Below, one piece after another: positions 5,368 to 11,561 of a stretch of 11,561 bases of DNA. Where the stretch lies: positions 1-11,561 of the forward strand of contig JAUXIZ010000011.1 in the NCBI GenBank assembly GCA_030620855.1, written 5' to 3'. Position numbers and translations under genes: made by a program. The notes beneath the pieces are model-generated. The model had not been told where the DNA came from. It ran no database searches and saw nothing but the letters and a program-made list of their open reading frames with translations. The stretch is from a candidate division WWE3 bacterium (GTDB lineage Bacteria; Patescibacteriota; WWE3; 9FT-COMBO-53-11). The stretch's first letter is position 1. Each line of letters begins with the position of its first letter.

Positions 5368-6666
5368 ATGCTAGATCCTAAATTTGTGGCCGAAAATATT
5401 AAAGAGGTTAAGAGGATTATAAAAGTCCGAGGTAAAGGTGTTGATGTTGCTGGGCTTAACAAATTGGCCAAGGCTCGTTCCAAAACTCGAGTTAGAGTAG
5501 AGAAACTACGTGCGGAACAGAACAAGCTTAGTAAGGGAGCGAAGAATAAAAAACCACCGGCAGACGATATAAAACGTGCTTCAGAAATAAAAAGAGAACT
5601 CAAGAACCTCGAGCCCCAACTTAAGAACATTGAAAAGCAGCTAAACACCCTGCTGCGGCAATTGCCAAACCTGATTCACCCAGACGTTCCTCCAGGCAAA
5701 GATGAGGCAGAGAACAAAGTTATGCGCAAATGGGGGAAACCTACTGAATTTAGTTTTAAGCCTAAGGACCACCTCGAGCTCGGTGAGAACTTGGGGGTTA
5801 TAGATGTAGAAACCGCCTCGGAAGTTGCCGGTTCGGGTTTTGGTTATCTAAAAGGTGACGCTGCTTTGTTGGAATTTGCTCTCGTTCAGTATGCTTTCAG
5901 TGTCTTGTCTGACGAGAAAATTCTTAAAGTTATTGCTGACAAAGTGAGTAAAGGGTACAATTCCAAACCGTTTACCCCTGTCGTACCACCCGTTATGATC
6001 CGTCCGGATGTTATGGATAAAATGGCTCGTCTTGAGCCGAAAGAAGAGCGCTACCACATTTTAGGCGACGATCTTTATCTTGTAGGGTCCGCTGAACATA
6101 CGCTTGGACCTATGCACATGGATGAAATAATTCCAGAAGAAGAATTGCCTATTCGTTATGTCGGTTTTTCCACCAGCTTCCGCCGTGAAGCTGGATCTTA
6201 CGGCCGGGATACGAGGGGAATACTTCGCGTGCATCAGTTTGACAAGATCGAGATAGAATCATTCACTACGCCGGAGAACTCAGTGGTAGAGCAAGACTTC
6301 ATTGTTGGTATTCAGGAGTACTTAATGCAGTCGCTTAAGATACCATACCAGGTTGTTGCAATTTGCGCTGGAGAGCTGGGTGCGCCTGATTATCGTCAGA
6401 TTGATATTGAGGTGTGGCTTCCCGGCCAGGGTAAGTACAGAGAAACCCACACTTCGGATCTTATGACCGATTATCAGGCTCGCCGCCTCAATACCCGGTT
6501 CAAGGGGGACAGCGGTACTGAGTTTGTCCACATGAATGACGCAACGGTTTTTGCGATTGGCCGTACAATTATCGCCATTTTGGAAAACTATCAGCAGAAA
6601 GACGGGTCAGTAAAAGTTCCGGCACCTCTTGTACCTTATGTCGGCAAAAAAATTATTCGCCGGTAA
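5368..6666 (+). CDS. serS: Seryl-tRNA synthetase
   Basis: A 432-residue SerRS that charges tRNA-Ser. The N-terminal long coiled-coil arm that grips the tRNA variable arm spans about 30-110, rich in Lys, Arg and Glu. The catalytic core has SAEHTL at 241-246 (the family TAE serine-binding segment), motif 2 at 271-284, FRREAGSYGRDTRG, then HQFDKIE at 289-295, and motif 3 at 390-419 with AIGRTIIAILENYQQKDGS. Arg272, Glu274, Glu295 and Thr393 fit known substrate contacts. Two stretches diverge: ETHTSDLMTDYQARR at 359-373, where the family usually has CSN before the DFQARR part, and MNDAT at 389-393 in place of the common LNGT/S. It is the first gene of a four-gene overlapping run; the next start lies within its last codons. 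The identification is firm. Confidence 0.95.
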   Translation: MLDPKFVAENIKEVKRIIKVRGKGVDVAGLNKLAKARSKTRVRVEKLRAEQNKLSKGAKNKKPPADDIKRASEIKRELKNLEPQLKNIEKQLNTLLRQLPNLIHPDVPPGKDEAENKVMRKWGKPTEFSFKPKDHLELGENLGVIDVETASEVAGSGFGYLKGDAALLEFALVQYAFSVLSDEKILKVIADKVSKGYNSKPFTPVVPPVMIRPDVMDKMARLEPKEERYHILGDDLYLVGSAEHTLGPMHMDEIIPEEELPIRYVGFSTSFRREAGSYGRDTRGILRVHQFDKIEIESFTTPENSVVEQDFIVGIQEYLMQSLKIPYQVVAICAGELGAPDYRQIDIEVWLPGQGKYRETHTSDLMTDYQARRLNTRFKGDSGTEFVHMNDATVFAIGRTIIAILENYQQKDGSVKVPAPLVPYVGKKIIRR

Positions 6667-7312
6667 GCCTAAAATTATCTACTCAACTTCCTCGGCTCAC
6701 TCCGGAGTTATAAACGTTTGGAAGCACAAACAAGGCCTTGTTTTGGAGGTTGGCGGGTACCCGCAATCTGTTTCCCTGGATACGCCCACCCTCCCTGATA
6801 AATATTGGTTTAAGGCTATAAACGCAATCTCCCAAAAACTTAAAGATCCAAAAAGAGCCCTCATTGTGGGGGTCGGCGGGGCAACGATTTTCCACCTTCT
6901 AACCGAAAGGTTTCCGAACCTCTCGATAACAGGCATTGAGATTGATCCGGAAGTAATTAACGTTGCCCGCCGGTTTTTTGACCTTGATAAAGTTCCAAAT
7001 CTTGAGGTTGTAATCGGAGATGGGCAAGAGTATGTTGTTGGATACGAAGGGGATCCGTTCGATTTTACCTTTATTGACGCTTATTTGGGGGGAAATTTTC
7101 CTTTGCATTTTGAAGAGGAAGACTTTTTGGCAAAACTTAAAGGAATTACTAAAGAAGACGGGTTGATTATCGTAAACCGGGCAAGCGGATTTAACCGGAC
7201 GGCATTTAAGAGTCTTCTTGGCAAAGTTTTTGCTACTGTGGAAGTAGTAAAGATTCCGCTCCCGGGGTTTTTAGGCGGTTTGGGAGGAAATTACCTTTAT
7301 TTATGCAGGTAG
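6638..7312 (+). CDS. Spermidine-synthase-fold protein, substrate unknown
   Basis: A 224-residue protein of the spermidine synthase/class I methyltransferase fold. Residues 75-84, LIVGVGGATI, form the glycine-rich nucleotide loop; E101-I-D103 ends strand 2; DG at 128-129 and FIDAY at 145-149 follow as in SpeE-like enzymes, then a FPLHF...FL...DGLIIVN segment typical of the non-polyamine SpeE-like proteins that are often fused to membrane domains. Polyamine-specific features are weak: the usual S-x-Y-Q-x-I reads SAHSGVINV, and the D-E-x-x-Y-H-E gate segment reads LPDKYWF. So I do not call it speE. The frame allows TTG at 6629, but ATG at 6638 is preferred; it overlaps serS by 29 nt with no Shine-Dalgarno, implying coupled translation. 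PAP2 overlaps its end by 10 nt. Cofactor (decarboxylated SAM, SAM or other) is unknown. Confidence 0.75.
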   Translation: MSAKKLFAGKPKIIYSTSSAHSGVINVWKHKQGLVLEVGGYPQSVSLDTPTLPDKYWFKAINAISQKLKDPKRALIVGVGGATIFHLLTERFPNLSITGIEIDPEVINVARRFFDLDKVPNLEVVIGDGQEYVVGYEGDPFDFTFIDAYLGGNFPLHFEEEDFLAKLKGITKEDGLIIVNRASGFNRTAFKSLLGKVFATVEVVKIPLPGFLGGLGGNYLYLCR

Positions 7313-7767
7313 GAACAAATATCTCAATCTTTTTGGCCGAATATCTAATCTGGGTTTGTGCTTTAGTAATACCGTTTTTGATTCTCAAAAGCGAACCGCA
7401 CGATATCGTTCGCATCGTAGTCGCCGTGGTTTTGGCTTTTACAATTTCCGAGGTGTTAAAGACTCTGACATCGGTTCCGAGGCCCTTTGTTGCGGCGGAT
7501 GTGGAGCCTCTAATCAGTGTTCCGCAGCGGGAGTTTTATGCGTCTTTTCCTTCGGGGCACGCCGCCTTTACTGCCGCTTTGGCAACGGGTTTGTTTTTTA
7601 CCGATAAACTTGCCGGCTTGGCCTTTTTTGTGATCGCCGTTTTGGTTGGGTGGGGGAGGGTTCTTGTGGGCGTGCACTATCCTCTTGATATTTTGGGAGG
7701 TTTTGGAGTTGGGATTACGATTGCGGTTGCGGTTAACTTTATGCACGGCCTTTTTCCGGTGTGGTAA
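7303..7767 (+). CDS. PAP2-family membrane phosphatase (BcrC-like)
   Basis: A 154-residue integral membrane PAP2 acid phosphatase. The three signature motifs are present: K53...R60-P61 (KTLTSVPRP), P83-S-G-H86, and R119...H125...D129 (GRVLVGVHYPLD, with Gly where the motif normally has Ser). His125 is the expected nucleophile and His86 the general acid. About four to five hydrophobic segments are visible (8-28, 36-52, 88-99, 104-123, 128-145). In this family BcrC/YbjG-type members remove a phosphate from undecaprenyl pyrophosphate at the outer face of the membrane; others act on phosphatidylglycerophosphate or phosphatidic acid. The uppP gene directly after it favours the lipid-carrier role, as an inference. 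GGGAGGA lies 14 nt before ATG, a slightly long spacing. Confidence 0.88.
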   Translation: MQVGTNISIFLAEYLIWVCALVIPFLILKSEPHDIVRIVVAVVLAFTISEVLKTLTSVPRPFVAADVEPLISVPQREFYASFPSGHAAFTAALATGLFFTDKLAGLAFFVIAVLVGWGRVLVGVHYPLDILGGFGVGITIAVAVNFMHGLFPVW

Positions 7768-8534
7768 TGCCTTTATATCAAGCAATAATTTTAGGAGCAG
7801 TTCAGGGTTTGACGGAGATTTTTCCGATTTCCTCCTCGGGGCATTTGATTATTTTTCCTGAGCTTTTAGGGTGGCAACCGCACTCGCTGAGTTTTGATGC
7901 CGCGCTTCATTTAGGCACGGCGTTTGCTCTTTTGTGGTGGTTTGATAAAGCGTGGATAAATCTTTTTAAGACCCGCTCGTGGCGGATGGTTGCTTTTATT
8001 CTTTTGGCTTCCGTGCCGGTGGGCCTGGCGGGGCTTTTTGGAAGGGATTTTATCGAAGAATACCTTAGGAGCCCTCGGCTTGTGGCTATCTCTTTGATTA
8101 CGGTTGCAATTTTAATGGTGGGTATTGAGGCTTTGTATCGGCGCGAAAGATCCCCCAAGAAAGAAGCAAGTCTGGGAGATGTCTTGCTGATTGGGTTTTC
8201 GCAGGCTCTCGCTCTTATTCCGGGCGTTTCTCGCTCGGGAATTACAATTTCAATCGGCATGAGCAAGGGGATAAAACGCGACCGCGCGGCGCACTTTTCG
8301 TTTTTGATCTCTATCCCCATCGTTCTTGCCGCTGGGCTTTACCAGCTTTTTGATGTTTGGCAGGCAGGAGAGCTGGCGGTTCAAGGGCCTAATTTCGCAG
8401 CCGGGATTTTAACCTCCTTTGTTGTCGGGCTTTTTGCGATCCGGTTTTTGTTTAAGATTTTGCGGAAATACTCCCTTTTGCCTTTTGCTTTTTATAGAAT
8501 CGCATTAGGGATTTTTCTGCTTTGGGCACTTTGA
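7767..8534 (+). CDS. uppP: Undecaprenyl-diphosphatase UppP (BacA)
   Basis: A 255-residue multi-pass membrane protein of the UppP/BacA family, which converts undecaprenyl pyrophosphate to undecaprenyl phosphate and so recycles the lipid carrier of peptidoglycan and other envelope polymers. Both family signatures are present: GLTEIFPISSSGHL at 14-27 with Glu17, Ser24 and His26, and PGVSRSGIT at 152-160 with Arg156, placed as the catalytic Arg. Length is near the usual 255-275. A GTG at 7761 is in frame, but ATG at 7767, overlapping the PAP2 stop as TAATG, matches the family N-terminus (PLYQAIILGAVQG) and is chosen. It ends in TGA. It closes the serS-to-uppP run; it and the PAP2 gene are non-homologous enzymes for probably the same reaction. 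Confidence 0.95.
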   Translation: MPLYQAIILGAVQGLTEIFPISSSGHLIIFPELLGWQPHSLSFDAALHLGTAFALLWWFDKAWINLFKTRSWRMVAFILLASVPVGLAGLFGRDFIEEYLRSPRLVAISLITVAILMVGIEALYRRERSPKKEASLGDVLLIGFSQALALIPGVSRSGITISIGMSKGIKRDRAAHFSFLISIPIVLAAGLYQLFDVWQAGELAVQGPNFAAGILTSFVVGLFAIRFLFKILRKYSLLPFAFYRIALGIFLLWAL

Positions 8535-8558
8535 TTGCAGCCGAGTTTTGAAATTCAG

Positions 8559-8567
8559 TGGTATAAT
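8559..8567 (+). promoter_or_regulatory. Extended -10 promoter of the YkuK-like gene
   Basis: TGGTATAAT is an ideal extended -10 (TGn plus perfect TATAAT). The ATG at 8577 begins 9 nt after it, so transcription would start 0-3 nt before the start codon. This also decides the start: an in-frame TTG at 8535 lies upstream of the promoter and is unlikely to be used. Confidence 0.65.
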
Positions 8568-8576
8568 TTTTTCAAT

Positions 8577-9089
8577 ATGAAAATGCAAAAAATTTCGCAG
8601 TTGAGACAGATCGAGGAAATGAATAGCCCGACTTACGGAAGGCTGGAATTTCCTGATGTGATTGAGAAGATTACTGAGTTTGTCAAAAGCGAACCGGACC
8701 AGAAGTATCGGATTATCATCGGTACCGATAGCCAAAACCATAATAGCAAGGGTGTGGAGTTTGTTACCGCTTTGGTGGTGCATCGCGTTGGCGGCGGGGG
8801 AATTTATTTTTGGAAAAGCTACAATCAAAAGCGCCCTTACGCCCTCAAGGAGAGAATCTACGAAGAAGCTTTAACCTCTTTGGACTTTGCCAACAACTTT
8901 ATCCTCCAGCTTAAAGTTGCTCCAAAGCTTCTCGAGTTTGGATTGGAGATTCACGTTGACATTGGGGAAAATGGACTAACCCGCGATATGATTACTGAGG
9001 TCGTTTCCATGATTAAAGGAAACGGCTATGATGTAAAGACCAAGCCCCAGGCCTTTGGTGCCTCATCCGTGGCCGACCGCCACGCTTAA
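8577..9089 (+). CDS. YkuK/DUF458 RNase H-fold protein
   Basis: A 170-residue protein of the DUF458 family (Bacillus YkuK relatives), predicted to have a ribonuclease H-like fold. Hallmarks are IIIGTDSQ at 47-53 with Asp51 on the first strand, EE at 96-97 in a helix, HVDIG at 126-130 with Asp128, and the terminal SSVADRHA with Asp167. These acids fit a two-metal nuclease centre, but activity and substrate for the family are not established as far as I know. It is cytosolic, with no signal peptide. It is probably monocistronic between its own promoter and secA. The ATG at 8577 is preferred over an upstream in-frame TTG because of the -10 box; an ATG two codons further (8583) is a lesser alternative. 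Confidence 0.85.
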   Translation: MKMQKISQLRQIEEMNSPTYGRLEFPDVIEKITEFVKSEPDQKYRIIIGTDSQNHNSKGVEFVTALVVHRVGGGGIYFWKSYNQKRPYALKERIYEEALTSLDFANNFILQLKVAPKLLEFGLEIHVDIGENGLTRDMITEVVSMIKGNGYDVKTKPQAFGASSVADRHA

Positions 9090-9109
9090 CCCCGCTTCTT
9101 AGCTCGGGG
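9090..9109 (+). terminator. GC-rich hairpin between YkuK-like gene and secA
   Basis: CCCC (9090-9093) pairs with GGGG (9106-9109), and after a 2-nt bulge GCT (9094-9096) pairs with AGC (9101-9103) around a TCTT loop. It starts directly after the stop codon. No T run follows, so it is not a classical intrinsic terminator; it also covers the place where the secA -35 would lie. Confidence 0.4.
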
Positions 9110-9115
9110 GTAAGA

Positions 9116-9121
9116 TATACT
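9116..9121 (+). promoter_or_regulatory. Candidate -10 box of secA
   Basis: TATACT (5 of 6) lies 8 nt before the secA ATG with no Shine-Dalgarno between, again suggesting a leaderless transcript. No convincing -35 is seen. Confidence 0.45.
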
Positions 9122-9129
9122 ATTCCCGT

Positions 9130-11561
9130 ATGAGTTTTTTGAAGAAGATCTTTGACTTTAACGAGCGTGAGCTAAAACGCCTGCGCCCTGCCGTTGAAAA
9201 AATAAACTCACGGGAGTCGGAGGTTAAAAAGCTTTCCGATGCCAAACTTAAAGCTAAAACTCAGGAATTTAGAGACCGCTTGCAAAAAAAGGAAACGCGG
9301 AATGATATTTTGCCGGAAGCATTTGCGGTAGTGCGCGAAGCCGCAAAACGCACCACCGGCATGCGCCCCTACGACGTCCAGCTTACTGCTGGAATTGTGC
9401 TCCACCAGGGTAAGATTACCGAACAAAAAACGGGGGAAGGTAAAACCCTGTCGGCGACTTTGGCGCTTTACCTTAACGCCCTGGGAGGTAAGGGTGCCCA
9501 CTTGATTACCGTTAACGATTACCTGGCCCGCCGGGACACGGAATGGATGGGTCCGATCTTTTACCTTCTTGGTCTTTCGGTTGGGTGTTTGAACCACGAA
9601 AAGGCCTACCTTTTTGATCCGGAGAACGAAGACGCTAAAAAGCAGGCCGAGGAGGAGAGTGCAACTCCGGAGGAGATGGAGCTTGGGCAGGGCAAGTTCT
9701 TGCGTGAAGTCGGCCGACGCGAGGCATATGAGGCCGATATCACTTACGGTACTAACAACGAGTTTGGCTTTGATTATCTTCGCGACAACATGGTTTACGA
9801 CACTTCCGACATTGTGCAGATTAACAGGGTAGGGGAGGAGGGGGCGCACCACTTTGCGATTGTGGACGAGGTTGATTCCATTCTTGTTGATGAGGCTCGA
9901 ACTCCGCTTATCATTTCCGCACCTCAGGAGGAGGAGGCAACCCAAAGATATTACGATTTTGCCGCATTGGTCCAAAAGCTAACTGATCAGATGGACTTTA
10001 ACGTTGAGGAAAAGTCTCGCTCGGCCACTTTAACCGAAGTAGGGCTTCGCAAAGTGGAGAGGATGTTAGGAGTAACCAACCTTTACGAGCGCGATTTTGA
10101 GACGGTTCGCCACATCGAGCAGGCCCTTAAGGCTCGGGCGCTTTTCAAAAAGGATCAGCACTATATCGTAAAAGACAACAAAGTCATTATTGTGGACGAG
10201 TTCACAGGGCGGCTGATGCACGGGCGCCGATATTCCGAGGGGCTTCACCAGGCAATTGAGGCCAAAGAGGGCGTCTCCATTCAAAAGGAAAGCAAGACCT
10301 TAGCGACCGTCTCCTTCCAGAACTACTTTAGGATGTACGGAAAGCTGGCCGGAATGACCGGTACCGCGGCAACGGAATCGGAGGAGTTCCACAAAATCTA
10401 CGAGCTTGACGTTATTATCGTTCCGACAAATGAGCCGATGATCCGCCGCGACCACCCGGACATGGTTTACAAAACCGTCGCCGGCAAATTTAAAGCCGTG
10501 GCTGACGATATATCCGAGCGCAACGCCAAGGGCCAGCCGGTTTTGGTTGGTACCACCTCTATAGAAAAGAACGAGCTTCTGTCCAAACTCCTTAAAAGGA
10601 AAAAGATTCCGCATGATCTTCTAAATGCCAAGCAGCACGAAAAAGAGGCTCGGATTATTGCTAGAGCGGGGGAGAAGGGAGCGGTAACCGTTGCCACAAA
10701 CATGGCCGGCCGTGGGGTTGACATAAAGCTTGCGGAAGGCGTGGTTGATCTTGGAGGTTTGCATGTTATCGGTACTGAACGACATGAATCTCGCCGGATT
10801 GACAATCAGCTCAGAGGCCGTTCCGGCCGGCAAGGGGACCCCGGTTCTTCGCGGTTTTTTGTGGCGCTTCAGGATGATCTGATGCGCATCTTTGGCGGGC
10901 AGATGGTTGAGAAACTTATGGACCGGTTTGGGATTGCCGAGGATGTACCTTTGGAAAGCCGGGTGGTGTCGGGTGCAATCGAAAACGCGCAAAAAAAGGT
11001 GGAGGGATACAACTTTGATATCCGCAAGCACCTGGTGGAATACGACGATGTCATGAATAAGCACCGCGAGATTGCCTACCGCATCAGGCGGCGCATTTTG
11101 GAAGGAGGGGAGGATGCGGAAAAGTTTCTCCTGGACCGGTTGTCTCATTTTTCGGATAAAGTAGAGGACATTTGGAAAAAATACAAAAAAGAGTTTGGAG
11201 AAGACTGGCTCAAAATTTCCAAACAGCTTTCTTTGCAGACGTTTAATGTGCTTTGGATTGAGCACATCGATACCATGGAAGAGCTTAGGCGCGGGATTGG
11301 GCTTGCCGGATACGGGGGGCGAGATCCTTTGATTGAGTACAAAAAAGAGGCCCGGGATCTTTTTGACCGGTTGATAAACGAGATTTGGACTACAATTGCG
11401 GATCGGCTTGAGAAGATAGAGATTAAAAGAAAAGAGGAGATCCCATCTCCTCAAAGGCGCCGAGTTTCCCTGCACCATCCAACCGCAAACTACGGGCAGG
11501 AAACGGATGTTTCCAAGATAGATTCCAAGCCGACCAAGCCCACAACCGTTAAAAATAAAAA
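9130..11561 (+). CDS. secA: SecA, preprotein translocase ATPase (3' end cut by window)
   Basis: 810 codons of SecA without a stop; the gene runs off the window. SecA is the membrane-associated ATPase motor that pushes unfolded preproteins through SecYEG. NBD1 shows the Walker A loop TGEGKT at 101-106, TVNDYLARRD at 127-136 and DEVDSILVDEARTPL at 246-260; the preprotein cross-linking domain follows. NBD2 has GTTSIEKNELL at 474-484, TNMAGRGVDI at 523-532 (family GTDI) and QLRGRSGRQGDPG at 560-572. The two-helix finger is at about 698-770 with LQTFNVLWIEH. Two oddities: an extra stretch of about 30 charged residues at 157-192, and only about 60 residues between YDDV (638) and the finger, against about 120 in E. 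coli, so the helical wing domain is mostly missing. The visible tail (770-810) is Lys/Pro/Thr-rich; no zinc-binding motif is seen yet. Start chosen at MSFLKKIF, typical of the family. Confidence 0.97.
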   Translation, partial: MSFLKKIFDFNERELKRLRPAVEKINSRESEVKKLSDAKLKAKTQEFRDRLQKKETRNDILPEAFAVVREAAKRTTGMRPYDVQLTAGIVLHQGKITEQKTGEGKTLSATLALYLNALGGKGAHLITVNDYLARRDTEWMGPIFYLLGLSVGCLNHEKAYLFDPENEDAKKQAEEESATPEEMELGQGKFLREVGRREAYEADITYGTNNEFGFDYLRDNMVYDTSDIVQINRVGEEGAHHFAIVDEVDSILVDEARTPLIISAPQEEEATQRYYDFAALVQKLTDQMDFNVEEKSRSATLTEVGLRKVERMLGVTNLYERDFETVRHIEQALKARALFKKDQHYIVKDNKVIIVDEFTGRLMHGRRYSEGLHQAIEAKEGVSIQKESKTLATVSFQNYFRMYGKLAGMTGTAATESEEFHKIYELDVIIVPTNEPMIRRDHPDMVYKTVAGKFKAVADDISERNAKGQPVLVGTTSIEKNELLSKLLKRKKIPHDLLNAKQHEKEARIIARAGEKGAVTVATNMAGRGVDIKLAEGVVDLGGLHVIGTERHESRRIDNQLRGRSGRQGDPGSSRFFVALQDDLMRIFGGQMVEKLMDRFGIAEDVPLESRVVSGAIENAQKKVEGYNFDIRKHLVEYDDVMNKHREIAYRIRRRILEGGEDAEKFLLDRLSHFSDKVEDIWKKYKKEFGEDWLKISKQLSLQTFNVLWIEHIDTMEELRRGIGLAGYGGRDPLIEYKKEARDLFDRLINEIWTTIADRLEKIEIKRKEEIPSPQRRRVSLHHPTANYGQETDVSKIDSKPTKPTTVKNK

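Noticed and set aside
8535..8576. TTG start giving 14 extra residues to the YkuK-like protein
   Set aside because: A TGn-TATAAT promoter lies between this TTG and the ATG at 8577, so it would be upstream of the transcription start.
9208..9975. 255-codon open frame on the - strand
   Set aside because: It lies entirely inside secA, whose motifs are unmistakable on the + strand; the antisense product has no recognisable domain.
10621..11478. 285-codon open frame on the - strand
   Set aside because: It is an antisense shadow of the secA 3' half, with no promoter, Shine-Dalgarno or known motif.
1..11561. Mobile element, CRISPR, prophage or defence island
   Set aside because: No repeats with regular spacing, terminal inverted repeats, transposase, integrase or defence domains were seen; all genes are co-oriented housekeeping types.

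Overview
The window is a densely packed bacterial chromosome segment of about 45% GC by eye. Every recognisable gene lies on the + strand. It reads as housekeeping DNA, not an accessory island: no transposase, integrase, phage gene, CRISPR array or toxin-antitoxin pair is visible. Several features suggest the Candidate Phyla Radiation (Patescibacteria): compact proteins, a minimal SufD, divergent LysRS and SerRS, a SecA with a shrunken helical wing domain, and -10 boxes placed almost on the start codons. No 16S gene is present, so this placement is an inference. TGA is used as a stop, which argues against the UGA=Gly lineages (Gracilibacteria/SR1).

Layout. Bases 1-2692 hold an overlapping suf operon: the sufB C-terminus, a short sufD, a Rieske-type ferredoxin, sufS and an IscU/SufU-type scaffold. 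It carries sulfur mobilisation and Fe-S scaffold assembly; sufC is not in the window and probably lies upstream. Bases 2693-3152 hold a two-helix pore protein with an abnormal filter (TVGHAE) and a tRNA-Glu(CUC). Bases 3153-5324 hold greA and lysS. Bases 5330-8534 are a probable operon of serS, a spermidine-synthase-fold protein, a PAP2 phosphatase and uppP, with overlaps of 29, 10 and 1 nt. The last two are unrelated families that can both dephosphorylate undecaprenyl pyrophosphate. Bases 8559-9089 hold a YkuK/DUF458 RNase H-fold protein. From 9130 to the window end lies secA, cut off after 810 codons.

Genes inside operons start by overlap, several with a good Shine-Dalgarno (sufD, Rieske, sufU). 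In contrast, the first genes of transcription units (pore protein, lysS, serS, ykuK-like, secA) have a -10-like hexamer 6-12 nt before ATG and no Shine-Dalgarno. This suggests leaderless or near-leaderless mRNAs.

I see no wholly new multi-gene system. The best leads are the altered channel filter, the half-size SufD sharing an exact 33-nt block with sufB, the leaderless promoter pattern, the reduced SecA wing domain, and the LysRS amino-acid pocket changes.
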